Positions 49,128-59,999 are shown, numbered from the stretch's first letter. The stretch: 64,000 nucleotides of DNA from Megascapheus bottae (GCA_024803745.1 JANJXV010000013.1:868001-932000); one strand, 5' to 3'. Numbers and translations: made by a program. Notes: a model not told the origin generated them from the sequence alone.

Positions 49128-49857
49128 TAGATTGACTTTTAACTGGCATCTTGGAACTTTTGAAGATTTTTTTGATAAAAATGGCTTAGTGTGACCAGAC
49201 TTTTGTGTATACATAAGGTTATATGGAAAACTCAACTTTCTTTTGGAAATCTGAAATTTGGAGAACCATCACTCTGGCCTTCATGATCAACCACACTTCT
49301 AGTTTAAGTCTTCTTCATAGCAAAGTTTTCTTTCTCAATCATAACTATTTTAAGATTTATTCTAGATTTGGAAATACTTCTGATAGTACTCAATATTTAC
49401 TAGCAGCTATAAGACATGGCTACAATAGAAGAGATTCAATTTAGCAGTTACTGAAAACCACTTACTTTGCAAGGGGTTCAAAATGTTATTAAGACTCCAG
49501 ACCCACATATGACATTGAAGAAATACACAAATACTGGTGGTCACAAGTAACCAGAGTACTTATATGGGAAATAAAATCATTTTAAAGTAATATTTTAAAA
49601 CATTTTCAGCAAAAAGACCATAAATTAGGACAAACTGATGACCTATCCATAATCTATCAAATATAATTTTCAGCTTAATTAACTTATTTCCTTCCATAAA
49701 ATTTAGTATACGTATCATTTTATCTTTTATCTATTACATGTGATTTAAAATACTACTCCTGTTATAATTACCACTTGTCATGTAAAATATATTATTTTCT
49801 TTCAACGAGGAGGAAATTTAAAGAATGGAGACCTATACAACAAAAGTAAAGTGGCAA

Positions 49858-50215
49858 GCCAGGTATTGGTGATTCATGTCTGTAATCCTACCTACTCAGT
49901 AGGCTGAGATCTGAGGATCACAGCTCTAAACCACCCATGGCAGGAAAGTCCATGAGACAATTTTTTTTGCCAATCCTGGGGCTTGAACTCAGGGCTTCAG
50001 TGTGTCATTGCATACTTTTTGCTCAAGGCTAGTACTCTGCCACTTGTGCCACAGCGCCAATTCTGGCTTTGTCTATGCATGTGGTTACGGGAATCAAACC
50101 CAGGGCTTTGTGCATGCTAGCAAGCACCTAGGCCAAACTCCCGGTCCCCATGAGACTTTTATCTCTAATAGAAGTGGAGCAGTGGCTCTATTGTGCCAGC
50201 TGCTTCCAGGACTCT
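49858..50215 (+). mobile_element. Type-B SINE split by a younger SINE
   Basis: Left arm 49858-49949 (ATTCATGTCTGTAATCCTAC) resumes after the inner element as TTTATCTCTAATAGAAGTGG and then decays. Confidence 0.8.
49959..50147 (-). mobile_element. Type-A SINE with 9-base target duplication
   Basis: Antisense type-A copy. CCATGAGAC occurs at 49950-49958 and 50148-50156. Confidence 0.88.
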
Positions 50216-50254
50216 CACACTTACCTTTGTCAAATAATCATCAAGAATTATAGA

Positions 50255-50815
50255 TCTACAAGATATGGTATTTATATACAATGGAATTCTATGCTGATGT
50301 CAGAAAGAAGGACATCGCCCCATTTGTAAGGAAATGGAAAGACTTAGAAAAAATCATATTAAGTGAAGTAAGCCAGATTCAAAGGAACAAAGGCTCATTT
50401 GTCATAATCAGCAAGAAACCTTGGGCTCTCCTAACAGAGATTTACAATAGTGCAAAACCTAGATACATATGAGCTAAATGAAAGGACCTCCAGGATATAG
50501 AAACAAAAGTCATATAATGAGTGATTCTTGTCCTTAATGTACTATGTAATTTCTCATCTCTTTTGCTGTCCCTTAGTTATCTCATATTGTTACAGTATTT
50601 TACCTTGTTATCTGGTATGTTGTATATATGCTTATTTGTTTATTTGAAATAGGATAGGGAAGGGGGAAAAACAAGATGAGGGGCGGGGGTTGGGGAAGGG
50701 AAATGGGGACCAAGACATGAGAAAGGGTATCAATGTTTGTGAAGTAATGCACCTTCTATCTGGTGAATATAATGTAACCCTTCTATTATTACAGTAAAAA
50801 TATATGGAAAAAAAG
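50255..50815 (+). mobile_element. L1 3' end
   Basis: ORF2 C-terminus (frame 50281-50472: MEFYADVRKKDIAPFVRKWK), a G-rich 3'UTR (50680-50700), GTAACCCTTCTATTATTAC and an A-rich end. Confidence 0.88.
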
Positions 50816-51024
50816 AATTACATCCTGAATTTACCTGGTATTCCTGAACAACATACATCTATTGAATCATGTAACTTTCTTTCTGTTACTAAGAAAACAA
50901 AGAGTGGGGCTAGTTTTTGAAAAATGGCCCACAATAGAAATAAAATTAATAGAAATAGAATTTCAACTTAATCAGTAAGAAACTAAAACTCAAGAGATCT
51001 GTTTTTAAAAAGAAATACAGCTGG

Positions 51025-52035
51025 TGGGGTTGTGGAGAAAAAGGAACCCTACTGCACTGCTGGTGGGATTGTAAACTAGTTCAGCCACTCTGAAAAGCAG
51101 TGTGGAGGTTCCTTAAAGAACTGAAAATAGACCTTCCCTATGATCCCGCCATACCACTTCTGGGCATCTATCCTGAACAGCATGACCCAGGATATTATAA
51201 AGACACCTGTTCATCTCTGCACTATTCACAATAGCCAGGCGATGGATACAATCCAGATGCCCTACTGCAGATGAATGGATACAGAAAATGTGGTGTATAT
51301 ACACAATGGAATTCTACATAGCCAACAGACAAGATAAAATAATGGCATTCGCAGGGAAGTGGATGAATCTAGAGCGAATCATGCTGAGTGAGACAAGTCA
51401 AGACCTAGGGAACAAAAGGCGCATGGTATCCTTAATGTGTGGCTATTAAATCCAAAGAGTACAAGAGCGAGGACTCAATAACTGCATACCCAAAGCTATG
51501 GACATGGTAATGGAAATACAAACATAACTATACAGACAAAAAAACCTATGACTCTATAATTATAATGTTTTATTTCATAAACTGATGTTTCTATGACATA
51601 CAAACCATTAGCCTAATTTTGATTAAGTTCTAAAGACTAAGTCCCAGAGAATGTAATTAGAGATTCCCTCCTTGAACAATTGTTTGTTAAACTTGTCATT
51701 TAAAATATGATGTAAACATAAGCCATATAATTAATGATTGTTGTTCTTAAGGTACTATGTTATCTCTCATCACTTCTACTGTCCCTTGGTTATCTCATAT
51801 TGTTACACTATCTCACTTTGTTACCTGATATATCGGATATATTTGTATTTGGTTATCTGAAATTGGACAGGGAACAGGGGAAAACAAGATGAGGGGTGGG
51901 GGAGGGGAGAAGGGAAATAGGGACCATGACATGTGAAAGGGTATCAATGTGTGGGAATTAAGGCACCATTTATCTGGCAAATATCATGTAACCCTTCTAT
52001 TAATTACAATAAAATATACATATATATAAAAAAGA
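51025..52035 (+). mobile_element. L1 3' end with internal non-L1 or diverged part
   Basis: ORF2 C-terminal sequence at 51025-51540 (GGTGGGGTTGTGGAGAAAAAG, GGAATTCTACATAGCC). A canonical 3'UTR runs at about 51690-52020 (GGTACTATGTTATCTCTCATC, a G-rich tract, GTAACCCTTCTATTAATTAC). About 51540-51690 matches neither and may be older sequence between two elements. Confidence 0.75.
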
Positions 52036-52547
52036 AATAAAACATCATGTTATAGAACTACCATGGAATTTCATCGGTTCAGAAAGACACCAAGCAGTAA
52101 AGCAGTTGAAAGAAATCTTAATGCTTCAACTTTTTATTCTCCATATAATTTTGGAATAGAATTACAGCAGGTAGAGGAAATTTGTTCAATAGCACAGTGA
52201 AACATTGTACTACAGATATATGCCAATTTAAATTTAATTAAAAAACACTCCTCAAGAAATATTTCTTTAGTCATATAAATATAGAGAAATTAAAGAAATA
52301 ATTTTATTGGTGCCTGCATTGGTTATTTATCTAAAGAAAAGATAGTATGTGACTTCAAAATGAAATATGAATTTTAGTTCTTTTCTCGAGTAAAAACTGC
52401 TTATACACACAGTCTCAGCACTAATTAGCTTATTCACTGTCCAGTGTGTACCAGTAATGCAGTCAAGCCTGCTGGCCTTGACTTACATAATACAGATGAC
52501 TTTTTCCTCATGTACTTGAAAATATCTTTCACTTTAAAAATCCAGTA

Positions 52548-52588
52548 TCAGTTATACATGCTAGCTCACACCTGTAATCTGACCTACT
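52548..52588 (+). mobile_element. B1-like left-arm scrap
   Basis: CTAGCTCACACCTGTAATCTG only; the rest is lost. Confidence 0.5.
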
Positions 52589-52679
52589 TTTTGTGTCTAG
52601 GAGTAGATATAAGCTTGGGAAAAATAGCAATACCATGCTACAAAAACAGAGTTTTGCTTCAGTATTCTAAACTTGGACT

Positions 52680-52873
52680 TTTTTTTTTCTGGTCCTAGGG
52701 CTTAACTCAAGGCCAGGGGGCACTGTCCTTGGGCCTTCCTCAAGGTTAGTGCTCTACCACTTGAGCCACAGCACCACTCCTGGCTTTTGCTGTGTATGTG
52801 GTACCGAGAATTCGAACCCATGGTTTTGTGCACGCTAGGCAAGCAATCTACCACTAGGCCACACTCCCAGCTC
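52680..52873 (-). mobile_element. Type-A SINE
   Basis: T-run, GGTCCTAGGGCTTAACTC, GGTACCGAGAATTCGAACCC. AAACTT flanks both sides, a possible short target duplication. Confidence 0.88.
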
Positions 52874-53125
52874 CAAACTTTATGTCTATTCCTATGTACG
52901 ACATACTTTTTGTTATCGAATGGTAAAACATTCAAGCTATATAGTATTTCTATTAAACTTTTCATGAGTATCACACCACTAATTTGGATCAAATAGCAAA
53001 ACACAGAGCAAATATATGTATATATATATTGAATTGCTAAATTAATTAACTATATATACTTAGTCATAATTGAAAGGGTATATATAGCTTTGAACATAGC
53101 TTGATACAATTGGAAAAGAAGGAAG

Positions 53126-53152
53126 ACAGGAGTTTGGCCTAGTGGTAGAGGA
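53126..53152 (+). mobile_element. Type-A SINE head fragment
   Basis: AGGAGTTTGGCCTAGTGGTAG followed by A-rich sequence. Only about 27 bases of the ID-like head remain. Confidence 0.6.
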
Positions 53153-53439
53153 AAAAACAATGAAGGTGAATGAAGGAGAATTTATCAGGATGGAAACATA
53201 CCCCATGACAGAATTTAACCACATCCCAGAAAGAATTATGATGGCAGGCACCAAGCGATGATAAAAAGCAGAATTCCAGTGTCTAATAAATAAAGAACCA
53301 ATGGACCAGCCAGAAAGGATGCAGTGATTGAAGCTGAAAAATTTCCTACTAATTACGTCTCATAGAAAACTATTATGAACCTATTTACCAAAGTCATAAA
53401 AAATCACTAGAAAAGGCATCAGTGTTGTTGAGCAGTTCA

Positions 53440-53800
53440 GTGGTGTCCGTGTTCTTTAAGTTACAGCTAATGGTAGTTGATACAATTCTAGAACTAGGTC
53501 AGCCTCAGCAAAGGTACAGCATGGGACATAGCAAAGAGGATTCTCACGATAAATCACGTATCCCTCACTCCACAGCTGTTCCCTTGTCCGTTTCATGGTA
53601 GGTAACTGGATAAAGAGAGCAGCCAATGGCCCAGAATATTTCAGAAATGTCACCAAAAAGCATCTGATCCTTCTCCAGGTGTGGTGGCTTTTGCTGTTTC
53701 AACTTGGATGTTTTGGAATACTGTCCCGGTTTCCTTTCTAGTCTGATCCTAGTAGATATAATATAGGGCATTTGCTCATAGAGCTGAAAGACAGAAAGTG
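53440..53800 (-). other. Unidentified open-frame segment, possible decayed exon or retrocopy
   Basis: On the - strand, TCTGTCTTTCAG is followed by a frame reading LYEQMPYIISTRIRLERKPG, then QYSKTSKLKQQKPPHLEKDQ and MLFGDISEIFWAIG, with a stop at 53567-53565. A second frame, ORF 53656-53456, continues as GYVIYRENPLCYVPCCTFAE and ADLVLELYQLPLAVT. I do not recognise the protein. It is not L1 or SINE sequence. It could be a frameshifted retrocopy, a lost exon, or chance. Confidence 0.3.
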
Positions 53801-53981
53801 TATTTATAGTTACACATGTCTTCTCAAACAGAACTCTAGAGCCTCTTGAAGATATAATTAAAATTCATAATTAGCTCATTGTTACGCTGATGAAAGGGAG
53901 ACTATTTTGGTGTTTCCAATTTAATCATTTGTAAAGCCAATATGAAAGAACTTTGGCTTCCCCTAAAGGAATTGTTATCTG

Positions 53982-54171
53982 GGCCAAGAGTGTGGCTTAG
54001 TGAGAGTACTTGCCTAGTATCCATGAAACCCTGGGTTTGATTCCTCAGTACCACGTACATAGAAAAAGCTGGAAGTGGTGCTGTAGCTCAAGTGGTAGAG
54101 CGCTAGCCTTGAGAAGGCCCAAGGACAATACCCAGGCCCTGAGTTCCTGAGTTCAAATTCCAAGACTGGCA
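53982..54171 (+). mobile_element. Type-A SINE
   Basis: CTTGCCTAGTATCCATG, TGTAGCTCAAGTGGTAGAGC; CTGAGTTC is doubled in the B-box area. The tail has turned into a GAAA/GGAA repeat. Confidence 0.88.
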
Positions 54172-54240
54172 GAAAGAAAGAAAGAAAGGAAGGAAGGAAG
54201 GAAGGAAGGAAGGAAGGAAGGAAGGAAGGAAGGAAAAGAA
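54172..54240. repeat. (GAAA)n(GGAA)n microsatellite at a SINE tail
   Basis: Three GAAA units followed by about 11 GGAA units, directly continuing the SINE tail. Confidence 0.96.
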
Positions 54241-54452
54241 GGAAAGGTACTAAAGAACCACTTCCCCTAGTACAGAGACTCCTATTGTCACCTTTGAACA
54301 ACAAGGTCAGGACCTTGACATTCAAGTAGTCAAAGAAAAAGCTGAGTATGGAACTTCAGCTACCTGCGAAGTAAGTGTAAGTAAAAGGATCAAGGTCCAG
54401 AATCTGCCCAGGCAACCTTTTTCACTCCTTCCCTAAAAAAATAGCCCAAACA

Positions 54453-54646
54453 GGACTGGGAGTTTGGCCTAGTGATAGAGTGCTTGCCTAGCATGCACAA
54501 AAACCTGGGTTCGATTCCTCGGTACCACATACATAGAAAAAAGGTGGAAGTGGTGCTGAGGCTCAAGTGGTAGAGCTCTAGCCTTGAGAAAGTTCAAGGA
54601 CAATGCTAAGGCCCTGAGCTCAAGCCCAGGACTGGCAAAAAAAATA
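54453..54646 (+). mobile_element. Type-A SINE
   Basis: GGGAGTTTGGCCTAGTGATAG, GGTTCGATTCCTCGGTACC. Flanks ATAGCCCAAACA and ATAGACAAAACA suggest a diverged target duplication. Confidence 0.92.
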
Positions 54647-54941
54647 TAGACAAAACAAAAATTGTTTGAAGTCATGGCATAAGGGTAAGCCCAAGACCCT
54701 GAGTTTAGTCTTCAGTACTGAAAACAAAACAAAACAACCAAAAAAAAGTTTTGTTTTGTTTTTTAAAGATAATAGTGGTAGACACCTTATTTATGAGAAG
54801 CTCAGAAGAATCAGGGTCATGTAGTTTCTGTGTGAGCCTTGGGAAAAATCATAAAGCTTTCTGAAAAAATGAGGTAAAAGCCAAAGGATGGGCAGTGAGG
54901 TTCTAGTGATAGGAGCTAACTTCGAAAGTAGGAATTCCTGA

Positions 54942-55150
54942 ATTCTTTTTTTTTTTTTTGGCCAGTCCTGGGGCCTAAACTCAGGGTCTGAGCACTGTCC
55001 TTGGGTTTTCTCAAGGCTAGATGATCTACCACTTGAGCCACAACACCACTTCTGTCTTTTTTTTTCTATGTATGTGGTACCAAGGCATCGAACCCAGGTC
55101 TTTGTGCATGGTTGGCAAGCACTCTACCACTAGGCCAAACTCCCGGCCCC
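54942..55150 (-). mobile_element. Type-A SINE
   Basis: T-run, GGCCAGTCCTGGGGCCTAAAC, TGGTACCAAGGCATCGAACC, CTCCCGGCCCC. Confidence 0.92.
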
Positions 55151-55199
55151 AGAAATCCTGAGTCCTATTCTGAGGAAAGCTAACGAGACAGAAAGACAG

Positions 55200-55830
55200 A
55201 CAGACCTGAGAATGGGGACTGGGTACTTTGTCCTATCAGGCTGGAAATCATGATTAGGTAAAATGCCTCCCCTGGCCTGAGCCTCTTGCATGGTAAGGGC
55301 CTGGCAGCTACTGACTCTACAATTCTAAAGCTCTAGGTACTCAGGCCAAATCCAGCTCCAAGCTTCGGCTGCTGGAAGCTCAGCACTTAAGCAGCTGGTA
55401 AAGTCCTTACCTCAAAGCAGCAATTAGCACTGGCAGTAGCATGAGATGACTCGTTTATTTAATGGCTCCTCAGCTGGAGGCATCACAGCCCTTTGCCTTG
55501 TACCAGCAGCTAGGATTGGCAGCAAGCAGCTGGTGAGGGCGAGTGTCACCCTCCAGGAGTCTGGAGTGGAGGAGACCTAGTGTCCCTCTGCCACTGTCTG
55601 GAACTCATTTAGTAACCAGGGTCTATGGAGTCCCAACCTTAGTGCTTTAGAGCCTGTGCTTTAAATCTAAATACTCCAGTCTTATTTATCCCTCCATACT
55701 TTTGTTAACCCTTGTCACCTCACGCACTGTAGATTCTGCTCCTGGTGGCTGCTAAGCCACCACCACTGTTGCTGTGACACACGTCCTGGGACATTGCTGT
55801 GAACATTTGACTGGGAGCTACATTTTGTTC
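55200..55830. other. Relatively GC-rich unique block with three CAGCTG E-boxes
   Basis: No SINE or L1 seen. It is richer in G+C by eye than its surroundings and has CAGCTG at 55392-55397, 55471-55476 and 55527-55532, with AGCAGCTGGT at the first and third. It could be a regulatory element, a worn LTR, or an L1 5' region. No coding frame. Confidence 0.3.
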
Positions 55831-57377
55831 TTGTTATGTTTACAGCTATAACTAATATCATTCTCTACACAGATCTTTAGAGTCTGAAATTACTTTCTAG
55901 CAGTTGATATTCCAGCTGTAGAATAGAAGTGAATGGATAATCATTCTTTTCAGTAAATCATTGCATCGACTTTTTTGGGGGGAGGGGGGAATACGGTAAA
56001 GGAGTCTAAATGTAAGAGATCAGGAAGAATGAGGAAAAACATTGAAGTGGAAACAGCCTACGGGGGGGTTATTCCTCTATAATTAGAAGGCAATTCAACC
56101 TGAAACCATTTTGGAATGATAATAACATGCGTGTTCGTCAGAACCCACACAGAGTATTTTCACAAATGTGTCCCTTAAGGAGAAAGGTGTGTAAGCTTCA
56201 AGAAACTGACAAGTTACAACATTTGTACATGTTGCATACTCTCTACTGCAAAATTTATTGAAAATCATATCAGAAAAATTGAATTTAAATTACAGGCAAC
56301 ATACCTAAGCAGTTCTTTGCATATCATAACTATTCAATAAATTGTCTTCCTTATTTAATTTTAAGATATTAGAAACAATGAGAATACCTTACTGTCACAA
56401 TTATAAGATACACCCATCTGATAAGTGACTATGAAATCCTCATCAGAATAACTTCCTTCTTTGCTATTAGGAAAATAACTCAAAAGCAATAAAATAAATA
56501 TGAACTACACAACAATTTCTTAAGGCTTTGAAAATACTGACATGGTTCATATTAAATCTTAAATTGCTGAACAATTTGAATACCCTTGAGGCCTCTGTGA
56601 TGTTCATATCCAGTTTTTATTTCATTACATTGTTCACACTGGCAAATGCTTTTGTAAAGAAAAAATACAATGCTCATAAAAAGTACATCCTATTTCATTT
56701 GCATTTCAGAAGCTTTCAGGAATCTATTAGCAGAGGGAGGGGACCTTTCTTCTACTGTTGTGCTCTCCAAAATAGCAAATAGCACAAGCTCATAATTGAT
56801 AGCCTGAATGAGGTGCGTTTTATAGTAATCAAGAAAATTGTTCCTACAAATGAAAGGTCATCCCAACAAGAGAAAGGGTATTTAAGAACACCTCCATTTG
56901 TGTGAACAGCCAGCCTGCTAGAGGCACTGGTCAAAATGATCTCAGCCAGGACTTATTCCATTCAACATGTTGGGTACTAAAAATACACTTTATTTTTACA
57001 AAACTACACAAAGAGGAGAAAAGAGTTGCAGGGGCTTATTTCTGTCTTTGTAACAAAATGTGACTTGTACTAGAGCCATAGAAGATCAATGCAGAAATGC
57101 CGTGATACCGAAGAGCCACAATGAGAGAAAATTCGTACAACATAATGTTGGTTAGAACTGAATGAAATGCTTAGATATCCTGAAATATCAGTCATGTAAT
57201 TTTGTTACCCGATTGAGTAAACTTTGGGATCAAAGTGGTGCTGGTTTTACCACAGATGTGGCTATCACAGCCTTGCAATAACAACAACAAAAAAAACCAA
57301 CCATGAGTTTATAAAGATGCCTGGTAGAGATATGAAGATTTATTGGGTATAAATGCTATGCAAGAGTTAAGAGTGGT

Positions 57378-57602
57378 GAGATTAGCTGCACACAGTGGCT
57401 CACACCTATGATCCTAGCTACTCAGGAGGCTGAGAGCTGAGGATCAAGGATCAAAGCCAGTCCAGGCACTAAAGTTCATGAGATGGTTATCTTCAACTAA
57501 CCACCAGAAACCAGTAATGGCCTTGTGGCTCAAGGGGTAGGCCTTGAGCTGAAGAGTTCAGGAACAGTGCCCAGACCCAGAGTTCAAGTCCCATGACTGA
57601 CA
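57378..57602 (+). mobile_element. Type-B SINE
   Basis: CAGTGGCTCACACCTATGATC, CAGGAGGCTGAGAGCTGAGG, GAGTTCAAGTCCC. Confidence 0.88.
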
Positions 57603-57623
57603 ACAACTCAACAAAAGAGAGTG

Positions 57624-57692
57624 GTGAGGTTGTAGCCCTATAGTAGAACATTTTTCTAGCATACATAAAGCCCTAGATTGGATACCCAGTCT
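57624..57692 (+). mobile_element. Old ID-like monomer
   Basis: GGTTGTAGCCCTATAGTAG, TTTTCTAGCATACATAAAG, GATTGGATACCCAG. Followed by C/T-rich sequence. Confidence 0.5.
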
Positions 57693-57785
57693 CTCCCTCC
57701 TCTCCCTTTCTTTCTCCCTCCCCTCTTCCTTCCTTACCTCACTTCACTTCCTCTGTTATGTCTCTATTACTATGTCTCTCTTGTA

Positions 57786-57849
57786 CACACACACAAACAC
57801 AGACACACACAGACACAGACACACACACACACACAAACACATACACACA
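57786..57849. repeat. (CA)n imperfect microsatellite
   Basis: CA units with AA and AG interruptions. Confidence 0.95.
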
Positions 57850-58539
57850 TAAACTGCTCTGCAAAAGTGACTTAAAATAAAATCTTGGACTAAATTATTA
57901 CTCTCAAACCAAGGCTAGAGATTAGTGATCTAAATATTTTGTAGTGTTTGTTGTTTACTGGTACACTAAACTCACTACACATGTGTAGACTGAGACAAAA
58001 AGCTCCCTTGGTTACTGGAGTTTCTTCTTCAGAATCTTCTGCAGTATGTCCCATGATATCCTTCTCATTCCTTTTGCTCTTGGTTTAGATAATTTCTAAA
58101 TGTATTCTTTCAAGTAAATTAAGTCCAGGCTTAAGATGACTTTGCTAATGATCTGTTTAAATCTTTAACTCTTTTGTGGTTCAATACCAAATTGAGGATA
58201 TAATTTCCATTATTTGCATTCTTTTCTTACATCCTGCCACTGTGGAGATAGATAAACATGGAACTTTACCCTTGCCTGATTTTTCTCACCCGCTATTAGA
58301 CGATCTAGCTTAAACAAGAGAGCTATTGAGAGCTAGTGGAAAATCATTGCTTACTGCAGAAGTTAATAACTCTCAGTAATTTGTGATCATCAGTGACATA
58401 ACAGAAGTAACTGAAATTTCCTTGTTTTTCAGAACTAAAAGCTGCCCAAATCACTTAACTAACATGTACAGCTAGATGATTTTCATTTTTCATTGGAATT
58501 TAAAATTGACTTAGTAAATGCAATTAGTTAAAAATTTCT

Positions 58540-58757
58540 AGGCATTGGTAGCCTACACCTGTAATCCTGGTTATTCAGGAAGCTGAGATCTGTGGCCACA
58601 GTGTGAAGTTAGCTCAGGCAGAAAAGTCTATAAGACTCTTATCTCCAATCAAGCAGCTAAATGCCAAAATTGGAGTTATGGCTTAAGTAGCAGAATACAA
58701 GCCTTGAGTGAAAAAGCTAAGAAACAGTACCCTGAGTTTAAATTCTATTATTGATAC
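58540..58757 (+). mobile_element. Type-B SINE, worn
   Basis: GTAGCCTACACCTGTAATCC, GACTCTTATCTCCAATCAAG, TATGGCTTAAGTAGCAG. Confidence 0.8.
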
Positions 58758-59489
58758 AAAAAGAATTTGATGAATCTAACTTTACATCAGTTTTACCTAA
58801 ATGAAGATATTTCCAAGGACCCAGATATTTCAGTCAATTCATTTTCAAATCTTTTAAAATTGATGGAATGCTGCTCTTCATTTTTATGCTATAATAGAAC
58901 ATTTTATAGCTATATATATGGAATACATATATGGAGAGATAATATATAGATATAATAGAAATATGATATTCATTGGACTAGCTCAAATTTCAGCAGGGAC
59001 CCAGAATTAAAATAGTAGGATATTCTGGACACCTTAGTTTAAGGTTTAATTAGCCAAGAAAAAATGGAAACTTATTATTTTACTAGAACTATGGACAGAT
59101 TGATATTCAGCAAAATATCTATCTTCAAGAAGCATTTGTGGCATTCTAAATTCACTAATGAAAATAGACTTAGATAATATAAAAATGCTACTTGGCTTAT
59201 TATTATCGAATAGTTATCAGGGAGGCAACTTGAGGTAGCGTTGATCAGGTTTACCCCCTTGCTCTCAATGACTTTCATGAGCGTAGTAAGGGGTCTGACA
59301 GGAAGGAGATGAATGCCATTTTCCTTATGAAGTCTACACACTGGGAAGCAGGAATGTGAAACACAAGGAAATTCTGATGACCAATGGAAGCAAAAGTGCA
59401 TTAGCTCAAGGAATCAGATAGGGTTGATTGGTTACCATTTTATTATAATCAAAGATAGGGAACCATAAAAAAGAAACATAACTTCAATG

Positions 59490-59772
59490 AAGAAAGTTTT
59501 TAAAAGCACTTTTATTCAGATACAAGTAGCAGTGACTCATGATCAAATATGATACTTTCCTTGGCAGTAGGGAAAACTGGTAAGTGGGCTGAGCAAACAC
59601 AGCAAAACAGAGGTTGTGTTCTACCTGGGAAGAATGGGAAGGGTTATTTGTATTGCATTACAATTCTGGGTTACAACTACCTTCAGTCACAACTACTAGG
59701 CATGTCTGTGCGAATCTGCTCACCTGTACAAATTGAGATAAAATGGTGTCAGAGTTTTTGGCCTCACACCGT
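59490..59772 (-). other. TYR: TYR 3'UTR
   Basis: Minus-strand sequence from the TYR stop to about 20 bases past the AATAAA at 59516-59511. It contains no SINE or L1. The length of about 280 bases is inferred from the signal position, and a longer alternative form cannot be excluded. Confidence 0.6.
59511..59516 (-). terminator. TYR: TYR candidate polyadenylation signal AATAAA
   Basis: TTTATT on the + strand, which reads AATAAA on the - strand, about 257 bases downstream of the TYR stop codon. It is the first canonical hexamer on that strand. Confidence 0.6.
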
Positions 59773-59999
59773 TTACAAATGGCTCTGATATAACAGGCTG
59801 TGGTAGTCTTCTTTGTCCGTGAGGAGTGGCTGCTTTTCCTCCAGAAGCACCTTTCTCTTGCGATAACACAGCAAGCGACTAAGCCCGACCAGCACCGCAG
59901 TGAGGCCAGCCCCAACCAGAGCTGCCCCAAGAAGCCAGGGCCAGATCCGACGGACTTGTTCCAAGTAGGGCTCAATATGATTTTGAAAAAAGTCTGAAT
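59773..59999 (-). CDS. TYR: TYR last coding exon (transmembrane segment and melanosome-sorting tail)
   Basis: Read on the - strand, a TTTCAG acceptor is followed by two bases of a split Asp codon and then [20 protein letters not shown], the hydrophobic [54 protein letters not shown] and TAA (59775-59773). This is the C-terminus of tyrosinase, the copper enzyme that oxidises tyrosine and DOPA in melanosomes. Visible parts, in order, are the end of the lumenal domain, one membrane helix, a basic stop-transfer patch, and a cytosolic tail with the acidic di-leucine signal EEKQPLL and a tyrosine signal YHSL, both used for sorting to melanosomes. The tail has Ser-Leu-Leu-Tyr, one residue more than human TYR as I recall it and like mouse. 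The copper-binding exons lie upstream, outside the window. The frame is intact. Confidence 0.96.

Larger units (their letters stand above)
35076..59489. other. Intergenic region between convergent NOX4 and TYR
   Basis: About 24.4 kb separating the two 3' ends. It holds L1 pieces (37.1, 39.0, 44.0-45.9, 46.3-46.9, 48.3-48.9, 50.3-50.8 and 51.0-52.0 kb) and many SINEs. Apparently unique stretches without genes include 35076-36270, 36530-37100, 37240-37980, 38410-39000, 39190-40140, 41480-43680 (with CA and CT microsatellites), 47700-48280, 49130-49850, 52040-52540, 53150-53980, 55160-57370, 57860-58530 and 58760-59489. Open frames here are short and I identify no protein. Confidence 0.55.

Noticed and set aside
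55200..55830. Possible first exon or CpG island of a new gene
   Set aside because: CpG dinucleotides are few, and no start or donor leads into a supported frame; kept only as a possible regulatory block.
59075..59401. 108-codon minus-strand frame beyond the TYR 3' end
   Set aside because: No recognised domain, no splice or promoter context, and outside the TYR polyadenylation signal.
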